Positions 35,345-47,097 of a stretch of 64,000 bases of DNA are shown piece by piece. The stretch's first letter is position 1. The number at the start of each line of letters is the position of its first letter. A model generated the notes under the pieces. That model had not been told where the DNA came from and ran no database searches. It saw nothing but the letters and a program-made list of their open reading frames with translations. A program made the translations under genes and the position numbers. The stretch comes from Ligula intestinalis (lineage: Eukaryota > Platyhelminthes > Cestoda > Diphyllobothriidea > Diphyllobothriidae): positions 10,429,114-10,493,113 of the forward strand of contig JAYGXS010000009.1 of the NCBI GenBank assembly GCA_036362985.1. The letters are read 5' to 3'.

Positions 35345-35875
35345 ATCGCAAAGGAGTTAAGGCTAAGCCGGTTAAACCCTAACTACTGCCATCTTCCAGG
35401 CCAAGTTCCTCAGAAGAAGATAGAAGTCATGGAAGCCAAGATAGAAGGAGATTGCATTCTGTACAGAATAAGCAGGAGAAGAATTAATAGAAGGGTTGAT
35501 TAGGCCTGGGGTGGAGTTCGACCATGAGGAGTGAGAAAGAGAGAGCGCGGCAGCCTCACGTCCGCCGCAAACCGGGGCGAAAGACCGAGTGAGTTCCGCC
35601 TTGGCTGTTGAATGGGCTTAGTGTGAAGTGTGTTTCTGCCAGCGCTGACAAAAAATCCGGCGCATACCAGTAGTCAGCGGTACGCAAAAATCAATTAACT
35701 GATTGAGTGACTGCTGCCAATTCACGCTTCGTAGATCAGTCATCATAAGTGGCGAGGCTAGTCCAGTGTGGACCAGTAATCAGCGATGCGCCGAAAATCG
35801 ATTCACTGGCCACGTTGACAGAGCAGGCAGAATGAGTAATCATGGCAGCGCTGGGGGGGGGGGCAGGCTCCTACA
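35345..35875 (+). repeat. Family A repeat (subfamily III), right of a matched pair
   Basis: Begins TTATCGCAAAGGAGTTAAGG and ends with a G-run then CAGGCTCCTACAG, as at 34161-34680. It differs by scattered substitutions and one short insertion (ATGAGTAATCATGG before the G-run). Confidence 0.7.
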
Positions 35876-35889
35876 GCGCTGCTCCATTT

Positions 35890-37040
35890 TGGCCCAGGGA
35901 ATGCAATTCCAGGTGAATTAGATCACATAGGGAAAATAGACTTTCGCTGCATCTATCACACTCCCTCCCCTCCCCCTACCTGGTTCCGGTGTAATAAAAG
36001 AAGAAGATCGAAGGCAGAAGAGGGCACAGGGGGCTGGCATTTACCGGAGCCTTACCTAAGCGAGTCGCCTAACCGGGCTCGGATCCCACGGAGTGGGAAT
36101 GCCATAAAAGCTACACTAGGAAGTGCCATTGCAGCCTTAGTCTCAGTTTTCCAGTCAGTCAGTCAATCAATGCAAACTCACACAAAGTGGACTCCGTGGC
36201 CCAACGAACCCGTCAGGTGGTAGCCTTCCAAGCCAGAGATTTAGGCGCACCATGATAGTTTCAGGCGCATCAGATAGTTTACGTTGACGAAAGTTCTCTC
36301 AGGACAAGAGTACACGATGAGGCCGCCTCGAAAGAATGGGTTTTCACATAAACAGGCAGTAGTATAGTCATCCACCGATTGACAATTGAGATCATGAACT
36401 TGCAATACACAGTTGCGAGGTCTACCAGCAGTATGGCTGACTGGTAAAGACTGCCTAACGAATTCAGAAACGGTTACTATTCCTCCGTGCTTCTCCGCTA
36501 CAGTTGCTCTCCTGCTAGTGACGTCTCAGCTTTATGCAAGTGTCCTGGTAGAATTTAAATCTGAAAATCAGGCCATCCCAGGACTCGCTTGGTAAATATT
36601 CCTTGTAAACAATACTGTAGTTTACGATGCATAACTTACTACTTATTTTGCTTAAGTAAGTCTGCTTTGTTTTATTATTTCATATAATCGTGGATTACAG
36701 TGAGCTTCATACATTATGTTTCTACGGCTTCTCTTGCGCACGCATTCAACGCTCGACACTCCACTGCATCCCATGCAATTTTTGAAATGGAATGTTATTG
36801 CTCTCGGGCATAGCCTGCTACAACATCTGTCCCAATGTATTAGAAGGTATTATTATTTTTTTAAAGGGTCAAAGTCTTTCTGTTGGGGTTTTACGGTAAT
36901 CTTAAAAATTACATGCAGAATCGAGATGTGACTTTTAACTCATTGTGTCAAATTCGCGGGTGTGTTCTTGTATCCTATTGGTTGCACTTCCCATTGGCTG
37001 CTGATTTAAGCATCCCGCGTTTTGCTGCGTTGTAACATGT
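35890..37040. other. No supported feature
   Basis: Includes a GC-rich block (35940-36180) with a short GTCAGTCAGTCAATCAATG repeat, then AT-rich sequence. Nothing coding. Confidence 0.55.
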
Positions 37041-37129
37041 AGCGGCTCGTGCCTAGCTGACTAGCTCGCATCAAAGTGCACTTTCCCAACGGCTCGCCGA
37101 CGCGGTTTTTGACGTCTCGATCAGCCAAT

Positions 37130-37495
37130 CATGGTCCCCGCATCTACGCTCAAAAACCAGGCGACGAATGGGGAGCTTGCACGCGTGCCCGACGCAAGTT
37201 GCCTCTCTGCCCAAAATCTCCAGCCCGACCTAGCCAATGAAAGCTATCTCTCTCTTTGTCTTCTGGCCCGACTGCTCAAAGACCTCACTTGGAAATCGGC
37301 TCTGAGCGAGACGGGTTGGAGGCCACGCGCTCATGCGCCCTCCGGCCGTACAGCCATGCCGGATGGACTGGCAACTTTCCCATAACTTTTCTGCAAACAA
37401 TACACTGTTCCGTCTACTCTCGCCTTTTCACCGTCTTCTCTCCAATCTCCTAAGGAACCAGGGTCTGGAAGATTTTAGGTGTTAAGGCCATAAAC
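37130..37495 (-). repeat. Family A repeat (subfamily III)
   Basis: The minus strand reads GGCCTTAACACCTAAAATCT, TCCAGACCCTGGTTCCTTAG, GGCGAGAGTAGACGGAACAG and TGTATTGTTTGCAGAAAAGT; its distal part contains GGCATGGCTGTACGGCC. Confidence 0.6.
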
Positions 37496-37639
37496 GTAGT
37501 AGCCTTAGCTCCTATAAACACACTAGGCTTTTTAAATAATTTGCCTTATTATTTACTTATTTAATAAACTCTATTTTTGAAAACTGTTTTTCTTCGCCCT
37601 CACATGTCTCACCCACCGGTCCTGTATTACACAAACCTG

Positions 37640-38517
37640 GCGGATAATGGCATTTGATGAAGTACCACCAAAACTAATCGTCATGATCAAGGCATACTAC
37701 CGCTCCACCACTGCACATGTTTTTGTCCAAAAAACATCTCAGAACGCTTCACTTTTCTGTCTGGCGTTAGGCAAGGCTGTGTCCTTTCGCCCATTCATTT
37801 TAACCACGCCACTGACTGGGTTCTTGGGAAGACCTATATGGAACTGACGGCATTGAGCTTGCACCCGGGCGCTGGTTGACTGACCTCGACTATACCGCTG
37901 ACATCGCTTTACTAGCTTCAAGCTTTGGAGATCTACAGTCTGTGTCACGGGTAAACGAGGTCGCGAAATCAATCGGTTTGCTCATAAACGCTGAGAAGAC
38001 CAAAGTGTTTTCATGCTGCATCTCTGTCCAAAAGAAGGCGCCTCTCGTAATTAGTAGCTGTCAATTTGAAGTAGTCGACAGTTTCAAATACCTCGGAGCG
38101 AGGTTGCTGCCGAATGGACAGAGTAAAGATGACATTTTATCCCGAAGTGACGAAGCATGATGAGTTTTCTCCGGCCTTCGGAAGTGCCTATGGATCGGAT
38201 GCGATATCTCTATTTCCACAACGATCCGTATGTACCATGCATCAGTGCCATCCGTTCTCCTATATGGATGCGAATGTTGAGCTATGCGCGTAGAAGATGA
38301 ACGGAAGCTGGAAGTCTTTGACCACTACTGTGTGAGGAGCATCATTCGAGGGAAGTACACCGACTTCGTCTCCAATGAGACAGTCCACACTCGCTGCGAC
38401 AAAATCACAAGGATATCCCAGGCTATTCAGGAAAGACTTCTGAGATGGTTTGGACATTGGTTTGACGATGGTTTTGATGATGGACTCCCGCAAGAGCCTG
38501 AAATCTCAGATGAATAA
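37640..38517 (+). pseudogene. RTE-like LINE reverse transcriptase fragment
   Basis: Reads GVPPKLI-like VPPKLIVMIKAYYRSTTAHV, then after a frameshift near 37760 LAPGRWLTDLDYTADIALLA, then INAEKTKVF, DSFKYLGARLLPNGQSKDDI, a TGATGA double stop at 38158-38163, SISTTIRMYHASVPSVLLYG, a TGA replacing the usual Trp of CEWALR (38278), then LEVFDHYCVRSIIRGKYTDF and QERLLRWFGHW. The order is palm, thumb and C-terminal tail of RTE-type elements of flatworms. The active-site YADD has become YTAD, so catalysis is lost as well. Confidence 0.75.
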
Positions 38518-38786
38518 ATTAACGATTCCGGTGAACGCAACGACTTCCTCTACTGAACATATACTCTATGCCACTGTTGTGGATAGTATGCCTTCGAAAA
38601 TTGCCAAGCCCTTGTTTTCTAAATGGCCATTACCAGCATCCTCCCGACATGTTAGACGATTTTAAGACAAACATACCGATAATAGACCGATATTTGTCCC
38701 GACTTAATGCTAGGGCAAGACTAGAAGCCGTTGGCGGGAGTCCTTATTGCCTTTATGGACGGTGTTCCAAGTAAAGTCACTCTGTA

Positions 38787-40700
38787 ACCCAGCTTCGAGA
38801 TCTTGCAGACTGAAGACACTTGAAGGAGTTTCAAACACTTTTTTGCTTCTTCCAATCCCAGAGAATAGTTTTGCTTAGCATTCCTGCTGTGGTCAAATGG
38901 ACACATTTTAAAATGGGCCAGACTGATGAGATTAAACAAGAGGATAGGACAAATTTTGTCTATTAACTTGCAAAGATTAAAACAAGCACATAGTAGATCA
39001 GGGAGTCAGACATCGCGGGAAGTTTGTCAGTTGCATTACTCAGACTCTGGACTGATGATCACTGTAACGCTTCCTCATTATCCAATTTCACCGCGTCAGA
39101 AGGCGGAGGTGGTTTTATCCCTTCGTTCGAGGCCTGCTCATACAGACAGTAGAACACGAAGCCAGCCATTGCTGACATACTGCCAAAAATCAGAGACAAC
39201 GGCAACAACATTGGTTTTCCCGGGGGAATAAAGCTTGTATATAGCGAAAAATTGCTAAGAAAGTAGCCAGAAAGAAAGAGGACAGATAGGGCGAGGTGTG
39301 CCGCTGCTGGAAGGCCCATGTCTAATTCTGTGAGCCTGGGCGCCCGAAGTTCAAGCGGAAAAAAAATCGATTTTTGGAGGCCAGCCGGAAACTGGACACT
39401 GATTGGTGGAGGGCTTATCTTGATTGCAGTTTACCGACATATGGAGCTGCTGGTGCGTTAGGATTATTCCTGGCCTCATTCAGCCAGCAACTAAAATCTA
39501 AAACAGGCCTTCTACACCCAGAGTTCGCAGATGGGTCCCAGAGTTTGCAAAATGCATATTAGGTCAACCATTTTATGCGAGATTATCCTTGCGTGAACAG
39601 TAACGCAAGCGGGTGAACTGTTGATGAGGTTTTTGAAAATAAGATTCTGTAGGTCAGAGCATTTCCTAGTGGAAATTAGAGACACCAAAAGAAAAGAAAA
39701 ACGGGAACGTTTTTCTATCATAAATGACAATCAGATGAGGACAATCACTGAAACACACGGATATAAAACTACTCTAACAATAGCTGAAGGCCCGGATGCT
39801 AATAAATAAACTAGTGCATAGTATAGGAATCAAATGAGCAAGATTGAGGCTTTTACTGTCAACTAAGGTTAAAGCTTACACGTAACCGAAAACTAGAGTA
39901 AGCTGTTAGTAAGCTACTTTAAGCTACAGCGATACAGTAAATGAATGAAAAATGGACAATTCGACAATGAACAATATAATGATACAGGCTCATGAAACAC
40001 TCGATGTCCTTTTCCGTCAGTAGTTGTACGAAGACTTGAAGAGAAGGTTCTTGCAGGAAAGATTTGACGGTAAAACTTGAAGTAGTCCGGCAATAAGACA
40101 GCATTAAAAGAAATGATTGCGTTCTGCGCCGTTTACCAGGGCAACAACACTCGGAGAAGCCACTCCCTGCCAAGTACGAATTTGGCACGTATGTGTATAT
40201 TAGTTGATTTAAACAAACATATAAATCCGGGCATCAGAGGTACATGCCTTGAATGAAAATGTACAACAACCTTAAAACTCGAAAAATTGGCTACACAAGA
40301 AAAGGAGGAAAATTAATTGACCTAATTAGGTTGTATATAAATCGAGTTTATGGTCGCCAAATGGTTTTCTAGGGTCTGAAGCGAGGAGTTGTCCAAAGCA
40401 AAGATCAGGGACACAGGTGGGACAGAATAGTCTTTACCACGATGGTTAATGTAAAAACAGTGGACAAAATGGGTCACCTACCAGTACATCTACTTTGTTC
40501 TAGCACAGCAGGTACAGTAAATTGCCTATCCCGTGAAATTTCATCTGAAATTCTGAAAGGTGCATTCTATTGTCGTAATACTGACTATCGTACAACTAAA
40601 TCTCAATATATTTTAGTCAGCTCTTTCTGGCTGCTTACAAGAACTAGATTCTATAAAAAATGGCGGCAAACGAAGCCTATGTATGCCCACTCATATATTC
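38787..40700. repeat. Duplicated segment, copy 1 (carries paralogue 1)
   Basis: Homologous to 47098-48290 in the same orientation. Matching stretches include CTTCGAGAT near 38790, TAGATCAGGGAGTC near 38993, the whole membrane-protein frame, GATTATCCTTGCGTGAACAG near 39580, and a block at 40490-40640 beginning GTTCTAGCACAGCAGG. This copy holds about 700 extra bases (about 39740-40485) absent from the other, in which I see nothing recognisable. Coordinates are by eye. Confidence 0.6.
39059..39319 (-). CDS. Small two-helix membrane protein, paralogue 1 (unrecognised family)
   Basis: Intact 86-codon frame from an ATG at 39319 to a stop at 39059. Two hydrophobic segments are visible, at about residues 9-31 (LALSVLFLSGYFLSNFSLY) and 37-59 (MLLPLSLIFGSMSAMAGFVF), joined by a short loop SFIPPGKP. 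The C-terminal tail is polar (PPPPSDAVKLDNEEALQ). It aligns without gaps to the copy at 47359-47616; by eye about 48 of 85 residues are identical, with SFIPPGxPxLLPLSL, FVFYxLxEQA and KLDN unchanged. The region upstream of the ATG, including CCACCAATCA (minus strand, about 39400) and TCCAGTTTCCGG, is also conserved. I do not recognise the family. Both frames staying open through this divergence suggests a real gene; no intron is needed. Confidence 0.6.
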   Translation of the reverse strand: MGLPAAAHLALSVLFLSGYFLSNFSLYTSFIPPGKPMLLPLSLIFGSMSAMAGFVFYCLYEQASNEGIKPPPPSDAVKLDNEEALQ

Positions 40701-41448
40701 CTAGTCTCAGCACCGTGTTCTACGAAAAAAGTTTGTTATAGAGTTTCGGAGGGGGTGGGCAGAATAGAACATTTTTAAAAGTTAGTGTTAAGTGAAAAAA
40801 TGTAGTCGAAGTTGTTTCCCGCGGCCGCTGGGAGTAAGTTGTTCCGCATACATTTTCAAGGTGTGCGCGGCGCTTCGCACCGCGGGCTATACGAATCTAA
40901 CTCCAGAACGGCAATTTGGACTTCATGTAAGTTGAAGTGGACTACCTCCTAAACACCAGTCCTTGTTTTCGGAATTTCAAGGAACCTAAATTTGCTCATC
41001 GGAATTTTTTCCGCGGTACGTTAAAGGATAATACAGATTCGGAAAAAATTACAGATATAGATAAACAACACTTCCAAATACAAATACGAATAAAATCCTG
41101 ATTCCCCACCCGCAAAACCCTGTAAACACCGTTTTCTTAGGACAACATGCTGGAAGTAGGGTTAAATGAGTAGAACTCTATCAGCTACTTTTGCCCAGAT
41201 GGCTACTCTAATAGCATGCATTCTCTTATTGATTTTCATCGCTCTTGTAAATTTTTATATATGTTGTAGAAAAATGCACAAAAGAATTATTTCTTGCACT
41301 AATTAGCTAGCAAATTACGCCCTGTTATCGGTTTGTATTTAAAGAAGTGGTATCCTTTGGTTTCGTAAAAATGATTTTGCTCGTTCAGAAGCCGGCATAG
41401 TGGCACGACTAAAATATCTTGAGATTAGGTTGTACGATAATCAATATT

Positions 41449-41778
41449 ACTGTTGTGAATGTGGGCAAAGCTGCGATAACGCCGTGCATGTTACGCCCTA
41501 TGTGAGCCGCCAAGAGCGAACACAACGAGAAGAGCGCAAAAGTCGAAGTCTTTGAAGAAATTTAGTACGTCATACTTAAGCAAGCGAATGCATACAAGAT
41601 TGGACCAATGGGGTTGTGGTCTCAAATAAGGCGCGATTTCATTGGCTTTGTGATGCATACAGTCGGCCGCAGCTGCACGCGTGATCATGTGCCCTCTGTG
41701 TAGGCGGACCGGTGGTCTGGCGTGCGAACGACTCGTCAGAACGGCGTGCACTCGCAGTTAAGCTGGGCTCTGACATAT
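41449..41778 (+). repeat. Dispersed repeat family C, copy 1
   Basis: Matches 61845-62175: AAGCGAATGCATACAAGATT, GGACCAATGGGGTTGTGGTC, CATTGGCTTTG and CGGCGTGCACTCGCAGTTAA. Two CCAAT-like boxes. It ends 60 bp before the Gypsy pol block, which may be chance or may mark it as an LTR-like end. Confidence 0.6.
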
Positions 41779-41837
41779 CCCCGGGCTTAAGCAACTTCCG
41801 GGCTAAAGAGCCTGAGGACGCAGTCATCATGTCCGTC

Positions 41838-42679
41838 TCCGATGAGTCCGAGGTCTACAGTCTATTTATGAATTCCATTCGTGCACTCCCTGTCACGTTT
41901 GAGGAAGTCCAAAACGCAACCTACTGTTGAAACAAGTCATCACGTACCATCGCAGTCACTGACCCGTACACATTTCTGGTGAATTGCAGCGAAATCACCA
42001 ACGACGGAATTCTCTGTCCACCGTTAACGATTCAATCCTTTTCTACGATCATGTTGTGGTCCTACAGAAGCTACAAACCAAGGTCTTGAAACAGTTCCAC
42101 ATCCGGCACCCGGGCATCAACTACATGAAGGCTCTCGCTCGCAGTCATGTGTACTGGCCCCACATGGACCAACAACTGGAACAGCTGGCCCGCTCATGCA
42201 CCAACTGCGCTCTAGCATCAAAAGCGCCAGTGAAGACCACACTCAAGGCAAGGCCTGTTCCCTAGGCACCAGGGTCCAGGGTCCACATAGATTATTTTGG
42301 ACCGCTCAATGGCCAGAACTTCCTCATTGCCGTTGACGCATACAGCAAATGGCTGGAAGCCATCCTCATGGAACGCACGACATCCGGAGCCACAATCAAC
42401 ACTCTTCGGCGACTGTTCAGCAGATTTGGTTGTCCAGAAACCCTGGTGAGCGATAATGGAGGGCAGTTTACATCAGCCGCCTTCGACCAGTTCTGCAAGC
42501 AGTCCGGCATTAAACACGTGCGTTCGCTACCATATCACCCACAGTCCAATGGACAGGCTGAGCAGTTCTTCGACACTTTCAAGTGGGCTCTCCAGAAGTC
42601 AAAAGGAGTAGGGACGACAAAAGATGTTCCGGAACTATTCCTGCTGAACTACCGAGCCACCCCAAACCCTGACAATTAA
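41838..42679 (+). pseudogene. Ty3/Gypsy-type pol fragment: integrase zinc finger and catalytic core
   Basis: The first block (to 41930) reads SLFMNSIRALPVTFEEVQN, the spacer between RNase H and integrase. After a frameshift, the HHCC zinc-binding domain follows: HIRHPGINYMKALARSHVYW, then CTNCALASKA. One in-frame TAG (42263-42265) interrupts it; the same frame continues IDYFGPLNGQNFLIAVDAY, then FGCPETLVSDNGGQFTS, then YHPQSNGQAEQF, carrying the DD-35-E catalytic residues in DYFGP, SDNGGQF and QAEQF. The end is LNYRATPNPDN. Integrase inserts the cDNA into host DNA. Protease, RT and RNase H are absent, and no LTR pair is evident. A family C repeat abuts the upstream side (41449-41778). Confidence 0.8.
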
Positions 42680-42689
42680 AACCCAAGTT

Positions 42690-44700
42690 AAGTCATTTGT
42701 TCAAATTGAAAACCAATTTTAGGATGTCGGTTGACTGTTAGGGAATAAAAGTTATACTCGCAAGTGACAGTCTTACAGAAGGAGGGCAGCAGCGCAAAAT
42801 GTCCTTACTGCCCGTACGTTAAAAATAATCAAGCATTGAATGCAGCCGTCTACAGAGATGAACTTTAATGTTCGTCTTCTTATTTCACTTCTCCTTCTTT
42901 GTGTTGTGGTTGGGTCAGAAGATGACCTTCCCAGGTCATCAGCACATCCAGTCAGAACGCGCGGGCAACAGACCGCCTGCTTTCCAAGACAATTTTTAAA
43001 CAATAGCCTACTGAACAGTGTTTGTGTGGGGCAGCTGATTTGAGGATCGGTCTCCTGGATATTTCCAAATACTTCTTCGGCACACCAATTTACTGATCAG
43101 GGATTGGGCTGAACGGTAAGAAAGGGTAATAGTTTTGACTGGCGAGTATTAGTCACTACTGTTGGCGAACTTTCACAAGTACTTGACTACGCACATCCTT
43201 GTCTGTTAACACCTGAAGCTAGTACTGCTGTCTGTTCGGCGACAAATGCGCCTTTCGCTGTCCCATAGGCGTTCAGGGTACCACGTAGTTGCGTCACCAG
43301 ATACATTCCATGTTCCCGAACTCCGGTCTTTATTTTGCTTATTGTTTTCAAACTCAAATAGTAGCGGGGTCAGGATTGTTGCCTAGAACCCAACGATTTC
43401 TGTGAGCTGGCCATTACTACTAGCTTGCGCGGACATCCTCTCAAAATACGTGTGACCGGAGCAAGATTGGACACATGAAATGCTTCTTTTCTATGATCGT
43501 AATTCAGGCATTGAATGCTCTGCCGCGGGCATGGTCATGTCGCCATCTGTGGACACGTTTATGATGAAATTAGACCAGTGTAGCAAACACGTCTTCTGCG
43601 TTGGAGCCAGGCACGACGGAGTAACTATTGATATAAAAACATACTGCTTGCTACTTTTTGGTAATATTTTTGTTTTAACTAACTACGTCATGCATTTCCT
43701 CTTATATGAATTGTAACAATCGCCTCCACAGTACCTTGTGGTCCTTGGCTCCGCGAGCATGTTAAGTTCTTCCTTATGGCTTTCCATGACCGACTGCTGC
43801 GGATTATGGTGGGGCCCCGCGTTTTGTCATCTGGCAGACCCGTTAACCAGCAAGGGCGTATGATGGGCGCATCTCCGACACTCGGTGATATTCTCCTCGT
43901 GTGACCCTTAGGATATTGATAAAAACCGTAATGGGCTCCTCCTGACATGCTTCAAATACTTTTAGCAGCAGGCCATCCGATTTGCATATACTCCACCCCC
44001 CCTTCCTCCACGGGCGTCAGTTTTTCTCCTTAAAATCCCTCAAATGACATTCCAGCCCCTAGAATTCTGAACAATGCCTACAGAGTTTTTAACTGTATTT
44101 TTTACGCAATTCCATTACTGGCAATGCCACATGTTCTGCATTTCATAGCTGCTCTGTACCACGGGGGAGTTCAAAGGCATTTACCTATATTCCCCTTAAT
44201 AAACCTGACCCGACCAGATGTGCACCCTCCCCTCCCCTCCCTCCCCTACTCCCCCCCCCTCCCCCCTCCGAACCAGATTTCTGCAAGCTGCCTCTTTGTA
44301 CATTCAAAGAAACATGCAGTTCAAATACGATTTACCTTCCTTCTCTCTCTCTTAATATATATATTTTAGAACATCACGTTTCCCCTACTATAAGGCCTCC
44401 TATTACTACCATTTCGGTACTAGAAATGGTCTTGCGCCATAATTCTGGGAGGGCACAGAAATCCCTGTGCGATTTTTGTATACATCCCGAGTAAGTTATG
44501 AAAAAACTGTCAGTAGTTTGCAGTGCTAGCGCCGTCCTCTAGTTATCAGAACCCGAAATGGCCATCTACAGATCCGAATAGGATATAAATTAGTTTAGCT
44601 CTCAGAACAACTTAGTTTTCACATAACCATCTACTTACTTCGTAACAGTAGTCATTGTTTGTTTTACACAACAAGCATGGCTGCTAATTACGACACCTTC
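42690..44700. other. No supported gene; low-complexity C/T tracts
   Basis: Homopolymer-rich C/T runs at 43995-44020 and 44220-44275. A segment near 44020-44045 (CGTCAGTTTTTCTCCTTAAA) recalls family E, too short to call. Confidence 0.5.
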
Positions 44701-44707
44701 CACTCTT

Positions 44708-44768
44708 ATTAAGTTGGTTTGGCAGATTTGCTTAATTTGAGTTGACCCAAGTGTGAAAAACTCTAGGC
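44708..44768 (-). repeat. tRNA-like SINE, tail fragment
   Basis: TTAAGTTGGTTTGGCAGATT and GAGTTGACCCAAGTGTGAAA match the 3' tail of the SINE copies at 15.4 and 53.0 kb. The head is absent, and a family C copy starts about 30 bp later. Confidence 0.6.
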
Positions 44769-44799
44769 GTTTGGCCTAAAAATAACGCTCTGCGCAAAT

Positions 44800-45015
44800 C
44801 TAATCAGGCCATTTCTGGTGTAACTGTGACCAACACTGCGATATCACCGTCTAATTACGCAGAACAGGAAGAAGTGGACAAAGCACAAGTGTTTTTACGA
44901 TCCTAGTACATTATACTTAGGCAAGCGTATGCATACAGATTGGATCAATGAGATTGTGGTCTCAAGAAATACGTGACTATATTGGCCTTAAGGCTCATGC
45001 AGCTGGCGTGTTACC
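44800..45015 (+). repeat. Dispersed repeat family C, copy 2 (partial)
   Basis: Shares ATATCACCGTCTAATTACGC, AAGCGTATGCATACAGATTG and ATCAATGAGATTGTGGTC with the other two copies, and stops before the GTGCACTCGCAGTTAAGCTG end. Confidence 0.55.
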
Positions 45016-45099
45016 GTGACGTCAATGTAAAACAGGCCTTAGTAAATGTAGTTTATGTAGAAATATATTACTTTGTACTCTATATTTTCTGATTATGTG

Positions 45100-45290
45100 T
45101 TATTTAAAATGGAACAGACAGAAGAATAATAATCATGAAATTATCTTAGTAAAAATATGGCCAAACTTTTTTGCATTCGCAAGCTTAGAACAGAGTCTGA
45201 AAGTAATCCACTATGGCGAATAATAATCCAATATAAGGAGAAAAGTGAGTTCTTTTATTCCCGCTAAAATTGAATAATTTATCTTCAGGT
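45100..45290 (-). repeat. Dispersed repeat family D, copy 3 (partial)
   Basis: The minus strand reads GCGAATGCAAAAAAGTTTGG, then TTATTATTCTTCTGTCTGTT and CCATTTTAAATAACAC, as at 27675-27770. Confidence 0.5.
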
Positions 45291-45299
45291 AACTTTTAA

Positions 45300-46330
45300 A
45301 AAAACTTGTCAAAAATCTCCATTTTCATTTTGACATAACTTCTGTAGTGGCTAGGCCTAAAACACGTATAAAAACGTATAAGAAAGGGCGCGACGAAAAT
45401 TTCCTAGTGTAGAGCTAACTTGCAATATCTAAACTACCACACTACGCTAGTGGAAAAAGTTGGAGAAATGAAAGTAAAGTAAAGTAAAGGTAAAGTAAAC
45501 GATAAGACCGAATAGATCCCCACGATCCTTGGATGCAGTAGTCAGAGAATTGACTTGCTGAAGGATGGATTTATTATAAGGGTTGGGATCTCAGTTCGTC
45601 CGTTTAAAGTCTGAATAGTTGCTAGGAAACTCGTGTTCGAATCACCGTCAGTTGATCCTGAGTCCAGAGATGATCACCAGAGAATGGTGTCGTTGACAGG
45701 CGAAGATAACAGAGACCGGTGAGATATTATGCTGCAGTATGCAGGAGAGTAAGCAGGAATGCTCAAAACACGCCACGTGCAGTGGTAGCCCGAAATGTGT
45801 TTAGTTCGGAGTGAGTTCGGCAAAAGCAATAGTGCGTAGGATTTGAACAAAACAGCGTATCAGACAGAAAGATACAAGGAAAGGAGAAGGACCTACACTT
45901 TGGACGAAGTTAATATACACAGAAATTCGTTAGCCGAAGGTCCAATTAAAGCGCTTTTTAAAGGGGTAACCTATTATATAAAGGTTTTTATTAATTGCAG
46001 GAATAAAAATATGAGACGTCTGTTGCAGATGTTCTTTTTGCTCGACAACGTGGTTTGCTGTTTTGGGGCATTTCTAAATATGGCCCACATTGCCATCTTC
46101 ATAAGAACTAATAACCCAAAACTAAGTTTTTTCAACAAATACTCTTAATGTTTATCTTATTTTAAAGGGTTTGATGTAAACGTTGAACGGAATCTGGAAT
46201 GATGGAAGAGCACATGAACACCGTTAAAACGCTCGAAAACATAACGGAATATAAAGTACGATATTGAATCAACAGTTCATGGAAATATTTATAAAACTTT
46301 CTACTGAGAAAAAGTTAATAAGTTTATGCC
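45300..46330. other. No supported feature
   Basis: Contains an (AGTAA)-like tract at 45470-45500. The 101-codon frame at 45843-46148 has a hydrophobic end but no family signature, and I do not call it. Confidence 0.5.
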
Positions 46331-46333
46331 GTT

Positions 46334-46447
46334 ATGTCGTTAGTATCGACTCGATGATTCATATCGACAAGATGTGCTAGATAGATCTCGAGCTCTATTC
46401 TAGCACATCTTGTCGATACGAATCATCGATTCGATACTAACGAAGAC
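46334..46447. repeat. Perfect-looking palindrome, arms of about 47 bp
   Basis: Left arm 46334-46380 ends ATCGACAAGATGTGCTAG and right arm 46400-46447 begins CTAGCACATCTTGTCGATA. The arms differ at about four positions. The central 19 bp (ATAGATCTCGAGCTCTATT) are themselves nearly palindromic. No coding, tRNA or hammerhead motif is visible inside. Confidence 0.8.
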
Positions 46448-47097
46448 TTTTAGGTCGTCTACCGGACACCAGCTAACTTTTCCGAGGGCCTGCGCCAACG
46501 GTTGCTTGCAACAGCTGAAGCGGTGGCTATACGGCTAGCGAATCCAGTGCTGTGTTGTCAGAAGACACTGACAAAAGTCCTTGCACTTCCGTGGCCGGCC
46601 CCGATGACAGATGGCGATCGCATTTAGCCCGCAAGCTCCAGTGACAGTAGCTCACTTCGTGCTAATAGCACCAATTATCACTTCATGTATCTGACTTCTG
46701 ATCAACGCCCACAACCTAACCCATTTCCCCCCGCTCTCTATGTCTCGCCCCTCCCCCAACACAGGAACCTCTATACGACGACCTCGCCATGCGGGCGACG
46801 TGTAAACGATTGATTGTAATCAGACCACCCTTATAAACCCTTCCCAACTGTACAGTTTTCATTACCCCTGCAGCTGTTTTGGCCTGACGCACATTTGCTG
46901 AAAACATGTCTGCCAACCTAACTTCTCAAATTCAGCATGGAAATATTTGCAGAACTCTATATTTTATCCCTAGGTTTCAGAGAATAAAGTCATATTTTGC
47001 CAAAAACTGTAAATGTTACCTCCATAAATAAAGCACACTTTTTATGAAACTCCCCCCCCCCTCCCTCCCATGTTCCAAATCAGGTCCCTCCATAACC

